NCBI GenBank assembly: GCA_035552195.1
Contig: DASZLU010000065.1
Location: 72,583-136,582 of the forward strand
DNA from: CAIKMD01 sp035552195
GTDB lineage: Bacteria; Pseudomonadota; Alphaproteobacteria; ATCC43930; CGMCC-115725
Direction: 5' to 3'
DNA: 64,000 nt
Under the pieces are notes generated by a model. The model searched no databases, was not told the DNA's origin, and worked only from the letters and a program-made list of their open reading frames with translations. Numbering within the stretch: position 1 is the first letter of the stretch; each line of letters opens with the position of its first letter. Both the position numbers and the translations under genes were made by a program. Below are positions 9,387 to 18,757 of the stretch, one piece after another.

Positions 9387-9638
9387 TGACGCGTTTCTCT
9401 CCCCCGGGGCCCCGATCCTATTCGGATTCGGAGAGTCAGGCGAGTAAAGATTGGCCGCGCAAGGCTTCCGGGTCAAGCCAGCAGGCCGAATCTCGGGCTA
9501 CGTAGGTAATCGGCACTGTGCAGGCGCAATATCGTTGCCCTCAGAGAGTGCGAAAACGCCACTGATGGCGTGCTCGCCCGCTGCGACCGTCCCTGCTAGG
9601 TTGCCAAAGGCTCATTTAACGATAATCGGACGCAGCAC

Positions 9639-10811
9639 ATGAGCAAGCTTCCGCTTTCTCGCTTCAAGGTGATCGATCTGACCCGCGTGCGCGCCGGCCC
9701 GACCTGTGCGCGCCAGCTTGCCGATTGGGGCGCCGATTGCATCAAAGTCGAGAACCCGGAAGATGACGGTTTCGCTGCCGAGCGTCACGGTTCCGACTTC
9801 CAGAACCTGCACCGCAACAAGCGCAGCATCGCGATCGATCTGAAGAAACCCGAAGGCGTCGCGATCCTCAAAGCGCTGGTGAAGGACGCCGACGTGCTGG
9901 TCGAGAATTACCGGCCCGACGTTAAATTCCGTTTAGGTATCGATTATGAGTCGCTGAAGGGCATCAACAAGCGCCTCATCTACGCGAGCATCTCGGGCTT
10001 TGGCCAGGACGGGCCGTACCGCGACCGGCCAGGCTTCGATCCGATCGCGCAGGGCATGGGCGGGCTGATGGCGATCACCGGCCAGCCCGGACAGGGTCCG
10101 ATGCGCGCCGGCATTGCCGTCGCCGATCTCTGCGCCGGCATCTTCGCGGCGCAAGGCATTTTCATCGCGCTCCTCGAGCGCGAGGAATCGGGCGAGGGTC
10201 AATGGGTCCATTCCTCGCTGCTGACCGCGATGATCGCGATGCTCGATTTCCAGGGCTCGCGCTGGACGATGTCGCATGAGATACCGGGTCAGGAAGGCAA
10301 CAACCACCCGACGAACATCCCGGCCGGAGTCTTTCGTACCCAGGACGGCCACATCAACATCGCGGCATCGAGCGGACCGATCTACACGAAGCTCTGCCAG
10401 GCGATCGGCAGGCCCGAGCTGGCGGCCGATCCGCGCTTCAACAACTTCCGGGTCCGGCGCGAGAACCGCGACGCGCTCAACGCGCTGATCGAGGAACGCA
10501 CGCTGATGAAGACATCTGCCGAGTGGGTGGAAGGCCTGAACGAGGCCGGCGTGCCCTGCGGCCCGATCTACAAGATGAACGAGGTCTTCGCCGATCCGCA
10601 GGTCAAGCATCTGAAGATGGCGCAAAGCGTCGATCATCCGGCGCTCGGCCCGATCGAGCTGGTCGGCCAGCCGATGTTCCTGTCGCGTACGCCGTCATCG
10701 CTGCGCTCGGCGACGCCCGAGCGCGGCGAGCATACGGATGCGATATTGAAAGGCCTCGGTTACGACGCGGATGCGATCGGCAAGCTTCGCGCGGACAAGG
10801 TCGTCGCCTAG
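9639..10811 (+). CDS. CaiB/BaiF family CoA-transferase
   Basis: A 390-residue type III CoA-transferase, which moves CoA between carboxylic acids. It starts with the family's typical LSRFKVIDLTRVRAGP, has the segment DPIAQGMGGLMAITG, and AVADLCAGIFA carries the expected catalytic aspartate region. Length is typical (about 390-400). Stand-alone; its 3' end overlaps the convergent YjbR gene by four bases. It fits with the acyl-CoA dehydrogenase and enoyl-CoA hydratase further along, but the acid it activates cannot be read from sequence. Confidence 0.9.
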   Translation: MSKLPLSRFKVIDLTRVRAGPTCARQLADWGADCIKVENPEDDGFAAERHGSDFQNLHRNKRSIAIDLKKPEGVAILKALVKDADVLVENYRPDVKFRLGIDYESLKGINKRLIYASISGFGQDGPYRDRPGFDPIAQGMGGLMAITGQPGQGPMRAGIAVADLCAGIFAAQGIFIALLEREESGEGQWVHSSLLTAMIAMLDFQGSRWTMSHEIPGQEGNNHPTNIPAGVFRTQDGHINIAASSGPIYTKLCQAIGRPELAADPRFNNFRVRRENRDALNALIEERTLMKTSAEWVEGLNEAGVPCGPIYKMNEVFADPQVKHLKMAQSVDHPALGPIELVGQPMFLSRTPSSLRSATPERGEHTDAILKGLGYDADAIGKLRADKVVA

Positions 10812-11179
10812 GCGAAGCCCAGTTCGCGCTGCGCCTTCTTGGTGAGCTTGTTCGCGACGAGTGCATGCGAGGCCGCGATATACCGGCGCAACTCGGCAAC
10901 AGGAAATTGCTTCAAATTGTCGACATAAAGCCAATGCGCTCGCGCCATATAAGGCGACGGCCGTGCTTGGCCCGTCTCGGTCAGCATCGCGAACGCGACG
11001 TCGTTCGCCTTGAATGAGGCGGTACCCCCGCCTGATTCTTTGGGCTCGGTCAGCACGGCGAACATCTTGCCGCCGACTTTATAGACTTGATGATCGCCCC
11101 ATTGCCGCGACATCGTCGCGCCCGGCAGCGAGCGGCAGAATTTATCGAGCAAAGCCGTCTTCGATGCCACGTGTCTCAA
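10808..11179 (-). CDS. MmcQ/YjbR family protein
   Basis: 123 residues matching the YjbR/MmcQ (DUF419) fold: a helical start followed by QWGDHQVYKVGGKMFAVL and the C-terminal W-Y...V...L helix region (HWLYVDNLKQFP). The family has a CyaY-like DNA-binding-type fold of uncertain function. The TTG start at 11179 overlaps the stop of the upstream binding-protein gene; a GTG at 11170 is an alternative. Last gene of the msrA-binding protein-yjbR unit. Confidence 0.8.
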   Translation of the reverse strand: MRHVASKTALLDKFCRSLPGATMSRQWGDHQVYKVGGKMFAVLTEPKESGGGTASFKANDVAFAMLTETGQARPSPYMARAHWLYVDNLKQFPVAELRRYIAASHALVANKLTKKAQRELGFA

Positions 11180-12195
11180 TGGCCTTTCGCATCGATTCGC
11201 ACGACCGCGCGGTCGATGAACGACACGTCGGTATACTTAGCCACGTCGATGCTGTTCTTGATGAATCCGAGATCGCGCATCGCGTTGATATTCTTCTGCG
11301 TCGCGCCGATATCGGGCCGCGCATCGGGATCGCGGTAGAAGTCGTTTTTGGTCATGAAATAGCCGAGACTATCGATCGGTTGCTTGGTGTTCGCGGCAAA
11401 AAGCGCCGCTACCGTATCGCGGTTGGCGGGATTGATCGACCAGCGCGTCGCGCGCACCAAATCCTCGAAGAAATCGTCGAGCGCGGCGCGATTCTTCGCG
11501 AGCCAGGGCGCGCGCGCCACGTACAGCGACAATTGCGTGACGCCGAACGCGTCGGCCTGGGTGAAGAGCGTGCGCGTCCCGGCCTGGACTTGCGGCTTGA
11601 GCACGTCGGCGGACCCGATCGACGTCACGTCGACCTTGCTCTCCATCAACATCGGCACGAGATTGGGCAACGGCGCCGCGACCACTGAATAATCCCGCCG
11701 GTCCTCAAGCCCATGGCGCCGCATCATCAGCCGCGAGCCCATATCGGTCGCCGAGCCGATGCCGTTGCTGCCCACGATCTTGCCCTTCAGGTCCTCGACG
11801 GTCTTGATCGGGCTGTCGTTCTTGACCCTGAACTGATAGCTGAAATATCCCGGCACGCCGTCGCGCAGGCTTTCGGCGACCATACGGATATCGTCGAGCT
11901 TGGCGTTCTCGATCGCGATGGCGAGCGAGGAATAGGCGAGATTGCCGATATCGAGATCGCCCGTCGCGAGCGCCGTCACTTCCTCGGACGAGGCGGCGAA
12001 GCGCACGGGAACAAGCTCGTAAGAGGTATCAACATGCGGAACAACGTCTTTGCGATGCGCGAGCATCGTCAAGAATTTGTCCGGCGGCGTTTGCATGCCG
12101 ATGCGGATCTTGAGCGGATCCGCCGACGCAGTCGACGCGAAACCAATCCCGACAAGAAGAGCGGCAAGCGCCGCGCGTTTCACGGCAGCGCTCAC
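11176..12195 (-). CDS. ABC transporter substrate-binding protein, NMT1/TauA-like
   Basis: A 339-residue periplasmic binding protein with an N-terminal signal (hydrophobic stretch followed by STASA). The mature start (DPLKIRIGMQ) and the segments VEDLKGKIVG and VDVTSIGSADV fit the NMT1/SsuA-like type II binding fold used for small organic compounds such as sulfonates or aromatic acids. A GTG start at 12195 is chosen: GAGGA lies eight bases upstream and overlaps the msrA stop; the open frame reaches 12276 inside msrA. More distant from the other five binding proteins of the window. No permease or ATPase gene is near. Confidence 0.85.
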   Translation of the reverse strand: MSAAVKRAALAALLVGIGFASTASADPLKIRIGMQTPPDKFLTMLAHRKDVVPHVDTSYELVPVRFAASSEEVTALATGDLDIGNLAYSSLAIAIENAKLDDIRMVAESLRDGVPGYFSYQFRVKNDSPIKTVEDLKGKIVGSNGIGSATDMGSRLMMRRHGLEDRRDYSVVAAPLPNLVPMLMESKVDVTSIGSADVLKPQVQAGTRTLFTQADAFGVTQLSLYVARAPWLAKNRAALDDFFEDLVRATRWSINPANRDTVAALFAANTKQPIDSLGYFMTKNDFYRDPDARPDIGATQKNINAMRDLGFIKNSIDVAKYTDVSFIDRAVVRIDAKGH

Positions 12196-12206
12196 CGCGG
12201 CCGTCC

Positions 12207-12878
12207 TCAATGAGCGGATGGCGCGCTCACGCCGACGCCGATCGGGCAGCTCACGCCGGTGCCGCCGAGACCGCAATAGCCGCCGGGATTCTTGGCGAGA
12301 TATTGCTGGTGATAATCCTCGGCGTAATAGAAGGGCTGCGCATCCTTGATCTCGGTCGTGATCGTGCCGTGACCGGCTTTGCCGAGTTCTTTGGCAAAGA
12401 GATCGCGCGAGGCGAGCGCCGCCGCCTGCTGCTCGGGCGTCGTCGTATAGATCGCCGAGCGATATTGCGTGCCGACATCGTTGCCTTGGCGCATGCCCTG
12501 CGTCGGGTCGTGGCTTTCCCAGAAAGCCTTGAGGATCGAATCGAAGCTCACCTGCTTCGGATCGAAGACGACGAGCACGACCTCGGTATGGCCGGTGCGC
12601 CCGGAGCAGACCTCTTCATAGGTCGGGTTCGGCGTATAGCCGCCGGCATAGCCGACCGCCGTGGTGTAGACGCCGGGAATCAGCCAGAACGCTCGTTCGG
12701 CGCCCCAGAAGCAGCCCATGGCAACGACGACGCTTTCGAGTCCATCCGGAAACGGCGGTGCGAGCGGATGACCGTTGACGAAATGCGCTTTGGCGATGGG
12801 CATCTTCGCCTGGCGTCCCGGCAAAGCGTCTTCGCGGCTCGGCATTTCGGCCTTCTTGCGCGACATCAAATTCCACAT
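12207..12878 (-). CDS. msrA: Peptide-methionine (S)-S-oxide reductase
   Basis: Repairs methionine-S-sulfoxide in proteins. The 223-residue protein has the catalytic GCFWG motif (AMGCFWGAE) followed by the classic VGYAGG and the EVV, FWESHDPTQ and YRSAI segments. C-terminal cysteines (YCGLGGTG, VSCPIG) are candidates for the resolving residues. GGAGA seven bases upstream supports the ATG at 12878. It heads a minus-strand unit with a binding protein and a YjbR protein, possibly an oxidative-stress context. Confidence 0.95.
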   Translation of the reverse strand: MWNLMSRKKAEMPSREDALPGRQAKMPIAKAHFVNGHPLAPPFPDGLESVVVAMGCFWGAERAFWLIPGVYTTAVGYAGGYTPNPTYEEVCSGRTGHTEVVLVVFDPKQVSFDSILKAFWESHDPTQGMRQGNDVGTQYRSAIYTTTPEQQAAALASRDLFAKELGKAGHGTITTEIKDAQPFYYAEDYHQQYLAKNPGGYCGLGGTGVSCPIGVGVSAPSAH

Positions 12879-12972
12879 GATGAAATCTCCTCTCGCATCA
12901 AGGCTTGACGGAGCCTAGCGCGGGTTCTTGGTTTAAGCCAGCAAGGGGCAGTTGCGGAAAAGCGAGGCAAGC

Positions 12973-13827
12973 ATGGCGTTGTCGATCGTCGTCGTCGCGC
13001 AAGGCGAAATGGGCGCGGCGGTAGGACAGAGGCTGCATTCGCGGGGCGCGGCGGTGCGCACCTCGCTCAAAGGGCGCAGCGAAGCGAGTCGCATTCGCGC
13101 GCGCGAAGCCGGCATGGTGCCGGTCGATGACGATTTCGCGCTGATCAACGGCGCCGATTTCGTCCTCTCGATCGTGCCGCCCGGCGACGCCAAGGCTTTC
13201 GCCGAGCGTATGGCGCCGGCGCTGGCGCGGCTCGACCGCAAGCCGATCTTCGCCGATTGCAACGCGCTCGCCCCCGCGACGGTGCGCGAGGTCGCGGACG
13301 CGATCGCGCCCAGCGGCTGCGCCTTCGCCGATATGGGCATTCTCGGCGCGCCGCCGTCGCCCTCGGGCGCCGGGGGACCGCGGCTCTACGCCTCGGGTCC
13401 GGGCGCGCGCTCGGCGCTTGCGCTCAAGGATTACGGTCTCGACGTTCGCATCGTCGAGGGCGGAATCGGCGAAGCCTCGGCGGTGAAGATGGGCTATGCC
13501 TGTCTCACCAAGGGCACGCAGGCGATCGGCGCCTCGATGATGCTGGGCGCGATGCGCAACAACGTCGCGCCGACGGTGCGCGAAGCGCTCGCCGACAGCC
13601 TGCCCGAAATCTTCGGCTATGTGTCGAAACAGATGCCGCGCATGTTCCCCAAGGCCTATCGCTGGGTCGCGGAGATGGAAGAGATTTCCAAATTCCTCGC
13701 TGCCGATCCGGGCGCGAGCCAGATGCTCGCCGGCGCGGCGCGACTCTATGAGCAGATCGCGCAAGACTTCCCCGACCGCAAAGACGGCGGCGCCGTCAGC
13801 ACCATCGAGGCTTTCCTCAAGCGCTAA
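12973..13827 (+). CDS. NAD(P)-dependent oxidoreductase, 6PGDH/3-hydroxyisobutyrate-dehydrogenase-like (DUF1932 type)
   Basis: 284 residues: an N-terminal Rossmann domain (IVVVAQGEMGAAVGQRL, with AQGEMG replacing the usual GLGxMG) and a C-terminal all-helical domain resembling DUF1932, with GGIGEASAVKMGYACLTKG containing the expected catalytic lysine region. Start 12973 is chosen for the GAGG upstream; a TTG extends the frame to 12952. The substrate is unknown. Divergent from msrA and convergent with the binding-protein cluster. Confidence 0.8.
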   Translation: MALSIVVVAQGEMGAAVGQRLHSRGAAVRTSLKGRSEASRIRAREAGMVPVDDDFALINGADFVLSIVPPGDAKAFAERMAPALARLDRKPIFADCNALAPATVREVADAIAPSGCAFADMGILGAPPSPSGAGGPRLYASGPGARSALALKDYGLDVRIVEGGIGEASAVKMGYACLTKGTQAIGASMMLGAMRNNVAPTVREALADSLPEIFGYVSKQMPRMFPKAYRWVAEMEEISKFLAADPGASQMLAGAARLYEQIAQDFPDRKDGGAVSTIEAFLKR

Positions 13828-13921
13828 ACTCAAAGCCAAAGTGGCGGCGCTTTGATTCGCCGAGATAAATTGGCTTTGTTCGGCAAAATTCAGATTCCGC
13901 GCCACCCCTTCCCCACCTAAA

Positions 13922-13948
13922 CGCCCCCATTGTGAACTTATGGGGCGC
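13922..13948. terminator. Possible bidirectional hairpin between convergent genes
   Basis: CGCCCCCAT and ATGGGGCG form an imperfect inverted repeat around a nine-base loop in the gap between convergent genes ending at 13827 and 14043. There is no T-run on either side, so a terminator role is only suggested by position. Confidence 0.3.
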
Positions 13949-14042
13949 TTGAGCCGAAGATGTGGGGATGCGGCTTCGCGCGATCAAGCACCGCTGCGTC
14001 AGAACCGATACCGCGCGCTGCGCTGACGGAGTTTCGCCCGAC

Positions 14043-15053
14043 TTATTTCTCCAGCGGCAGTACGTAGCGCGTGTCGATGAACGCTGCGGCATCGACCTCT
14101 TGCTTCACCATACCCTGGCTCTTGTACCAGGCGACCTGGCGCGCAATGTCGGCCACATCGAGCTTGCCGTCGCGATTGACGTAGCCGAGCGCGGGCTCGA
14201 TCGCCGCGGCCGGCTGATCGAGATATTTCGCCATGATGGCGAGATCCGCTTGCGCATTCGCGCCGTTGCGGCGCTTGCCATCCGCATCGACGAAGGCGTC
14301 GTCATAATCAGCGACAGATTTGCGATAAGCGCGAAGGAAGCGTTCGACGAAATCGCGCCGCGTATCGGCGGTCTTGCTCGCGGTTTGGATCGTGCCGAGC
14401 TGCCATTGCGCTTCATCGCCGCTGTAGCCGATGAGCTTGGCATCGCCGCGCGTGATCGCCGGCATCACCGGCGTCACCGGACCGATATAGACATCGACCG
14501 TGCCGCCGACCACCGAGGCCACCATGTTGGAGGTGCTTTGCAGCGGAACGATGCGGCTGCTCGCCGGATCGAGATGATGTTTCATTTGGATGAGGTAGAG
14601 CGTGTAAGCGATGCCCGAGCCAAGCGCGGTGATGCCGACCGTGTGGCCCGGCAGCGCCTGATAAGAAGTAAGCCCACCCTCGTAAGCGCGCTTGGAGGCG
14701 GCAACGGCGAAGAGCTGGAAGCCAGGGACATCCTCGGCGAAGCCGGCGATGATCTTCAGCGCGCCTTGCCCTCCGAGGTTATAGGTGGCGCCACTGGCAT
14801 TGGCGGCGGCGAAATCGATCGAGCCTGCGACCACCGCGGGCGCCATCGCCGGCGCGCTTTCGAAGAAGACCAGCTCGGGCGCGAGTTGCTCGGCCGCGAA
14901 ATAGCCCTTCGCCACGCCGATGAAGAGCGGGCCGTAGACCGCGTTCTTGATGACGCCGATCTTGACCGGATCGGCCGCCGTTGCCGGATGCGCCGCCAGG
15001 GCCACGATAGCGGCGATGGCGAGCGCCAGCCAAGTTTTCGATCTCGATGCCAC
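14043..15053 (-). CDS. ABC substrate-binding protein (NMT1/TauA-like), tandem copy 1
   Basis: 336 residues with a signal peptide (LALAIAAIVALAAHPATA). The mature chain begins DPVKIGVIKNAVYGPLF and ends with W-Y-K-S-Q-G and a terminal IDTRYVLPLEK, a signature shared by the five related binding proteins of this window. A GTG start at 15053 has AGGAGG six bases upstream; the frame extends to a TTG at 15071. It is closely similar to the next gene (shared YNLGGQG, IIAGFAED, PGFQLFA), an obvious duplication. Last gene of a four-gene minus-strand unit. Ligand unknown; no permease or ATPase alongside. Confidence 0.85.
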   Translation of the reverse strand: MASRSKTWLALAIAAIVALAAHPATAADPVKIGVIKNAVYGPLFIGVAKGYFAAEQLAPELVFFESAPAMAPAVVAGSIDFAAANASGATYNLGGQGALKIIAGFAEDVPGFQLFAVAASKRAYEGGLTSYQALPGHTVGITALGSGIAYTLYLIQMKHHLDPASSRIVPLQSTSNMVASVVGGTVDVYIGPVTPVMPAITRGDAKLIGYSGDEAQWQLGTIQTASKTADTRRDFVERFLRAYRKSVADYDDAFVDADGKRRNGANAQADLAIMAKYLDQPAAAIEPALGYVNRDGKLDVADIARQVAWYKSQGMVKQEVDAAAFIDTRYVLPLEK

Positions 15054-15079
15054 GCGCGCCCTCCTCTTCAATCGATCGC

Positions 15080-16087
15080 TTATTTCTCCAGCGGGATTAC
15101 GTAGCGCTCGTCGATCGTCGCTGCGGCGTTGACCTCTGACTTGATCATGCCTTGGCTTTTGTACCAGGCGATCTGGCGCAGGATATCTTTCGCGTCGAGC
15201 TTGCCGTCCGCATTCACGTAACCGAGCGCCGGTTTCAGCGCTTCCGGCGCTTGGTCGAGACGCTTGGCGAGAATATCAAGGATCGCCGGTGCATCGGCAC
15301 TGTCGCGGCGCGCGCCCGAAGCATCGACGAAAGCGTCGTCGTAATCGTGGACGCCTTTGCGGTAGGCGGCGAGGAACCGCTCGACCACATCGTGCCGTTC
15401 GTCCGCGGTCTTTTTCGCCGTGTAGATCGTGCCCAATTGCCATTTCACTTCATCGCCGGTGAACGCGACGAATTTCGCATCGCCATGATTGACGACCGGC
15501 ATGATCTGCGTCGCCGGGCCGATGAACGCGTCCGCGGTACCGCCGGTCACGGCCGAGATCATGTTCGCGTTCGATTGCAGCGGCATTTCGCGAATACTCG
15601 TCGGATCGAGACGATATTTCGCTTCGATGAGGCTGATGATGTAGCCGGCCGCGCCGCCGGTGGCCTGCACGGCGACTGAATGTCCCGGCAGTGCGGCGAA
15701 ACGCTTGAGTCCCGCCTCGTAGGCGCGATTGGATGCGACAAAGGCAAAGAGCTGGAAGCCGGGCGAATCCTCGGCAAAGCCGGCGATGATGCGCAACACG
15801 CCCTGGCCGCCGAGATTGTAGATCGCCGCGGTCGCATTGCCGCTCGCGAAATCGATCGAGCCCGACGCGACCGCCGGCCCCAGCAGCACGGTGGAATCGA
15901 AAAACACCAGCGTCGCGTCGAGCTTCTCCGCTTTGAAATAGCCGCGGCTCTCGGCGACGAAGAACGGCGCGTAGACGGAATTCTTGGCGATGCCGATTTT
16001 GATCGCGTCATCGGCCAGCGCCGGTCCCTGCAGCGCCAGCATGGTAACAGCGGCGGCGCAGAGGATTCTCGCCATTCGGTTGGACAT
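15080..16087 (-). CDS. ABC substrate-binding protein (NMT1/TauA-like), tandem copy 2
   Basis: 335 residues with a signal peptide ending at ALA. It is the nearest relative of the binding protein directly downstream: both share the same blocks after the KIG start, the YNLGGQG and AGFAED segments and the C-terminal AWYKSQGMIK...IDERY end. The two genes are separated by 26 bases. The duplicates differ in several likely ligand-facing positions, for instance GGAAGYI against GSGIAYT, so they may bind related but distinct compounds. Confidence 0.85.
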   Translation of the reverse strand: MSNRMARILCAAAVTMLALQGPALADDAIKIGIAKNSVYAPFFVAESRGYFKAEKLDATLVFFDSTVLLGPAVASGSIDFASGNATAAIYNLGGQGVLRIIAGFAEDSPGFQLFAFVASNRAYEAGLKRFAALPGHSVAVQATGGAAGYIISLIEAKYRLDPTSIREMPLQSNANMISAVTGGTADAFIGPATQIMPVVNHGDAKFVAFTGDEVKWQLGTIYTAKKTADERHDVVERFLAAYRKGVHDYDDAFVDASGARRDSADAPAILDILAKRLDQAPEALKPALGYVNADGKLDAKDILRQIAWYKSQGMIKSEVNAAATIDERYVIPLEK

Positions 16088-16094
16088 CGCGCTT

Positions 16095-17108
16095 CTATTT
16101 CCCGGACAGGGTCAGCGCATAGCGCTTGTCGATGAAAGAGGCGGGATCGAGATTGCCTTTCACCATGCCTTGCTCCTTGAACCATTCGATCTGATGCGCG
16201 ATGTCTTGCGCATCGACGCGCGCTTCGGGGTCGATGTAGGGGATGCCGGCTTTGAGCTGTTGCGGCGTTTGCCCGGTGAATTTTCCGATCATCGCATAGA
16301 GCTCGGGCGCCGATTGTTGGTCGGCGCGCGTTTCGCCCGGGCCGGTGAAGGCATCGTGATAGTCGCGCATGCCCTTACGCAAGGCCCGCAGGAAACGCTG
16401 GACGAGATCAGGGTTCGTATTCGCCGTCTTCGTGCTGGTGATGACGATGCTGAGCTGCCAGCGCACTTCGTCGCCGGCCCAGCCGAGCAGCTTCACATCG
16501 CCGCGCTCGACCGAGGGAAGGATCGTCGTCGCCGGCAGCAGACCGAAATCGACCTGGCCGCCCACCATGGCCGAGAGCTCGTTGGGAATGGTTTGCAACG
16601 CGAGGATACGGACGCCCTTCAGATCGACATGATATTTATCCGCGAGCAACGCCAAGCCGTAATGCGGCGGCGAGCCGATCACCGTGACCGACGCGGAATG
16701 CCCGCCGAAGCCGCCGATGGTGTTGAGGCCGGCATCGTAAGCGCGTTTCGAGGCAACGATGCCCTCGTATTGGAAATGCGGCACCTCGCGCTGGTTGCCG
16801 CCGATCAATTCGAGTGCGCCTTGCGAGGCGAGCGTGAACAACGCGGCCGAGGTGCCGACGACGCCGAACGCCAGATCGCCCGAGACGATGCCAACCGGCA
16901 CCGGCTCGGCGGAATCGACGGTGACGATATCGACATCGAGCCCTTCGGCCGCGAAATAGCCTTTCTGCTGCGCGATCGAGGTGACGGCATACGGCGCTTG
17001 TTTCAAGGTGCCGATCTTGATCGATTCCGCGTGCAGCGGCAGAACCGTGCCGGCGAGCAACAACGCCGCGCCACCGATCGCGCCGAAGACCCTCAATGAA
17101 AGCCGCAT
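16095..17108 (-). CDS. ABC substrate-binding protein (NMT1/TauA-like), tandem copy 3
   Basis: 337 residues with a signal peptide (GAALLLAGTVLPLHA). It keeps the overall fold and the WFKEQG...IDKRYALTL end but is more divergent than copies 1 and 2 (QQKGYFAAEGLDVDIV, GDLAFGVVGT). A purine-rich GGGGGGAGGGGG site precedes the ATG at 17108. Its stop is seven bases from the start of copy 2, and it follows the dehydrogenase at 17130 by 21 bases, so all four are probably co-transcribed. Confidence 0.85.
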   Translation of the reverse strand: MRLSLRVFGAIGGAALLLAGTVLPLHAESIKIGTLKQAPYAVTSIAQQKGYFAAEGLDVDIVTVDSAEPVPVGIVSGDLAFGVVGTSAALFTLASQGALELIGGNQREVPHFQYEGIVASKRAYDAGLNTIGGFGGHSASVTVIGSPPHYGLALLADKYHVDLKGVRILALQTIPNELSAMVGGQVDFGLLPATTILPSVERGDVKLLGWAGDEVRWQLSIVITSTKTANTNPDLVQRFLRALRKGMRDYHDAFTGPGETRADQQSAPELYAMIGKFTGQTPQQLKAGIPYIDPEARVDAQDIAHQIEWFKEQGMVKGNLDPASFIDKRYALTLSGK

Positions 17109-17129
17109 GCCCCTCCCCCCTTTGCTTTA

Positions 17130-18005
17130 TTATCGCTTGAGTCCCGCTTGCTGGGCGATGATCTCGGCGACGGCGGCGGTGTCTTCGCCGCCGCGTCCCG
17201 CCGCTTGTGCCTCGTTGTAGACCGGCGCGCTGGCGGCGAAGGTCGGCACCGGAACGCCGAGCGCTTTGGCGAAGTCGGCGATGATCGCCATGTCCTTTTG
17301 CCAGATATCGATCTTCATCGTCGGCGCGTAGTTGCCCGCGCCCATCAGCGGCGCGCGCAGCTCGAAGACACGCGAATTGCCGGCGCCGGAGGCGATGACC
17401 TTGACGATGGTCTCGGGATCGAGCCCGGCTTTCATGCCGAGCACCATCGCCTCGGCGCTGGCGACGTTGTGCACCGCGACCAGCAGATTGGCGATGAACT
17501 TCATCTTGCTGCCGTTGCCGAAGGCGCCGAGGTAATGCGTGGCGCGCGCGAAGCCGCGGAACACCGGCTCGGCGCGGTCGTAAGCCGCGCGCTCGCCGCT
17601 GGCATAGACCGCGAGATCCCTGGTCACCGCCTGCGCGCCGGTGCCGGAGAGCGGACAATCGAGCGAGGCAATGCCGCCGGCGGCAAGCGCGGCGCGCGCC
17701 TTCTCTTTGGCCTCGATCGGCAAGGTGCTGAGCTCGGCGACGACAAGGCCCCTGACATTCGCGGCGAGCAGGCTTGCGACCGTTTCATCGAGCGCCTTGG
17801 CGCTGGGCAGGCTGGTGAGCACGACATCGGCGCCGCGCGCCGCCTCGCCTGCCGATGTCGCCGCGATGCCGTTCGGCTTCAGTGCCTCGAAGCGCGACGC
17901 ATCGATGTCGTAGCCGCGCACGCACATACGCACGGCGAGCAGATTGCGCGCGATCGCGCCGCCCATAATGCCGAGCCCGATAACGCCGACGGTGGTTTGC
18001 GCCAT
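17130..18005 (-). CDS. NAD(P)-dependent beta-hydroxyacid dehydrogenase (3-HIBADH family)
   Basis: 291 residues. N-terminal GVIGLGIMGGAIARNL is the dinucleotide-binding motif; SLDCPLSGTGAQA matches the substrate-binding signature and GNGSKMKFIANLLVAVHN carries the catalytic lysine. Enzymes of the family oxidise 3-hydroxyisobutyrate, tartronate semialdehyde and similar acids. Start 18005 is chosen over the open frame to 18056 because the family starts here and AAAGAG lies upstream. It heads the operon of three binding proteins, suggesting that the imported compound is handled by this enzyme. Confidence 0.87.
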   Translation of the reverse strand: MAQTTVGVIGLGIMGGAIARNLLAVRMCVRGYDIDASRFEALKPNGIAATSAGEAARGADVVLTSLPSAKALDETVASLLAANVRGLVVAELSTLPIEAKEKARAALAAGGIASLDCPLSGTGAQAVTRDLAVYASGERAAYDRAEPVFRGFARATHYLGAFGNGSKMKFIANLLVAVHNVASAEAMVLGMKAGLDPETIVKVIASGAGNSRVFELRAPLMGAGNYAPTMKIDIWQKDMAIIADFAKALGVPVPTFAASAPVYNEAQAAGRGGEDTAAVAEIIAQQAGLKR

Positions 18006-18193
18006 GATCACCGCTCTTTCGACGTCATTGCGGACCGAGCAATTCGAGAACTGCACGCGACGCCTTCTTACCGCCAGTTTGTCCGAAGCAGGCGGGCTCC
18101 GCCAGTCTTACCCGTTCTCGCCAATGTGCCGCTCTTTCGCGGCGATAGAGCCTGCGCTAGCTTTTGAGCACGTGCGAGAAGAGGTCCCTCATC

Positions 18194-18748
18194 ATGCCGC
18201 AACCGATCGATCTGCAATTCGCCCATGTCGGCATCTATGTGACCGATCTGGCCAAGATGGCCGATTTCTATCACCGCGTGATGGGCTTCCCGATCACCGA
18301 TGAAGGTCCGCTGCACGGCGCGCAGATGATGTTCTTCAGCCGCAACCCGAAAGAGCATCACCAGGTCGTGCTGGTCGCCGGCCGCCCGCCCGGTCATGGC
18401 GACAAGGTCATCAACCAGATGTCGTTCCGTGTCGGCTCGCTCGGCGACGTGCGCGCTTTTTATAAGCGCGTCCGCAACGAGCCGACCGCGACGGATCTCC
18501 ACCCGATCTGCCATGGTCACGCCTGGTCGATCTATTTCCGCGATCCCGAGGGCAACCGCATCGAGGTTTATTGCGACACGCCCTGGTACGTGCACCAGCC
18601 GATCCGCGAGGAGATGGATTTCGAGCTGCCCGAGGACGAGATCATGAAGCGCAGCGAGGCCCTTGCCCGCACCCTGCCCGGCTTCACCACCGCCGAGGAA
18701 TGGCGCGCGCGCACCGCCCGCATCATCGCCGACTACACGCCCGAATAG
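18194..18748 (+). CDS. VOC family (glyoxalase/extradiol dioxygenase-like) protein
   Basis: 184 residues with one or two beta-alpha-beta-beta-beta modules: LQFAHVGIYVTDLAKMADFYHRVMGF starts the first and the block SIYFRDPEGNRIEVYCDTPWY is the typical C-terminal metal-site strand with its glutamate. Start 18194 has GAGG upstream; the frame continues to a TTG at 18164. Divergent from the 3-HIBADH operon with about 190 bases between, which would hold both promoters. A ring-cleavage or lyase role for an aromatic compound is plausible but not demonstrable. Confidence 0.8.
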   Translation: MPQPIDLQFAHVGIYVTDLAKMADFYHRVMGFPITDEGPLHGAQMMFFSRNPKEHHQVVLVAGRPPGHGDKVINQMSFRVGSLGDVRAFYKRVRNEPTATDLHPICHGHAWSIYFRDPEGNRIEVYCDTPWYVHQPIREEMDFELPEDEIMKRSEALARTLPGFTTAEEWRARTARIIADYTPE

Positions 18749-18757
18749 GCCCGCCGC

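Noticed and set aside
14043..17108. Complete ABC importer operon
   Set aside because: All three genes encode binding proteins; there is no permease or ATPase on either side.
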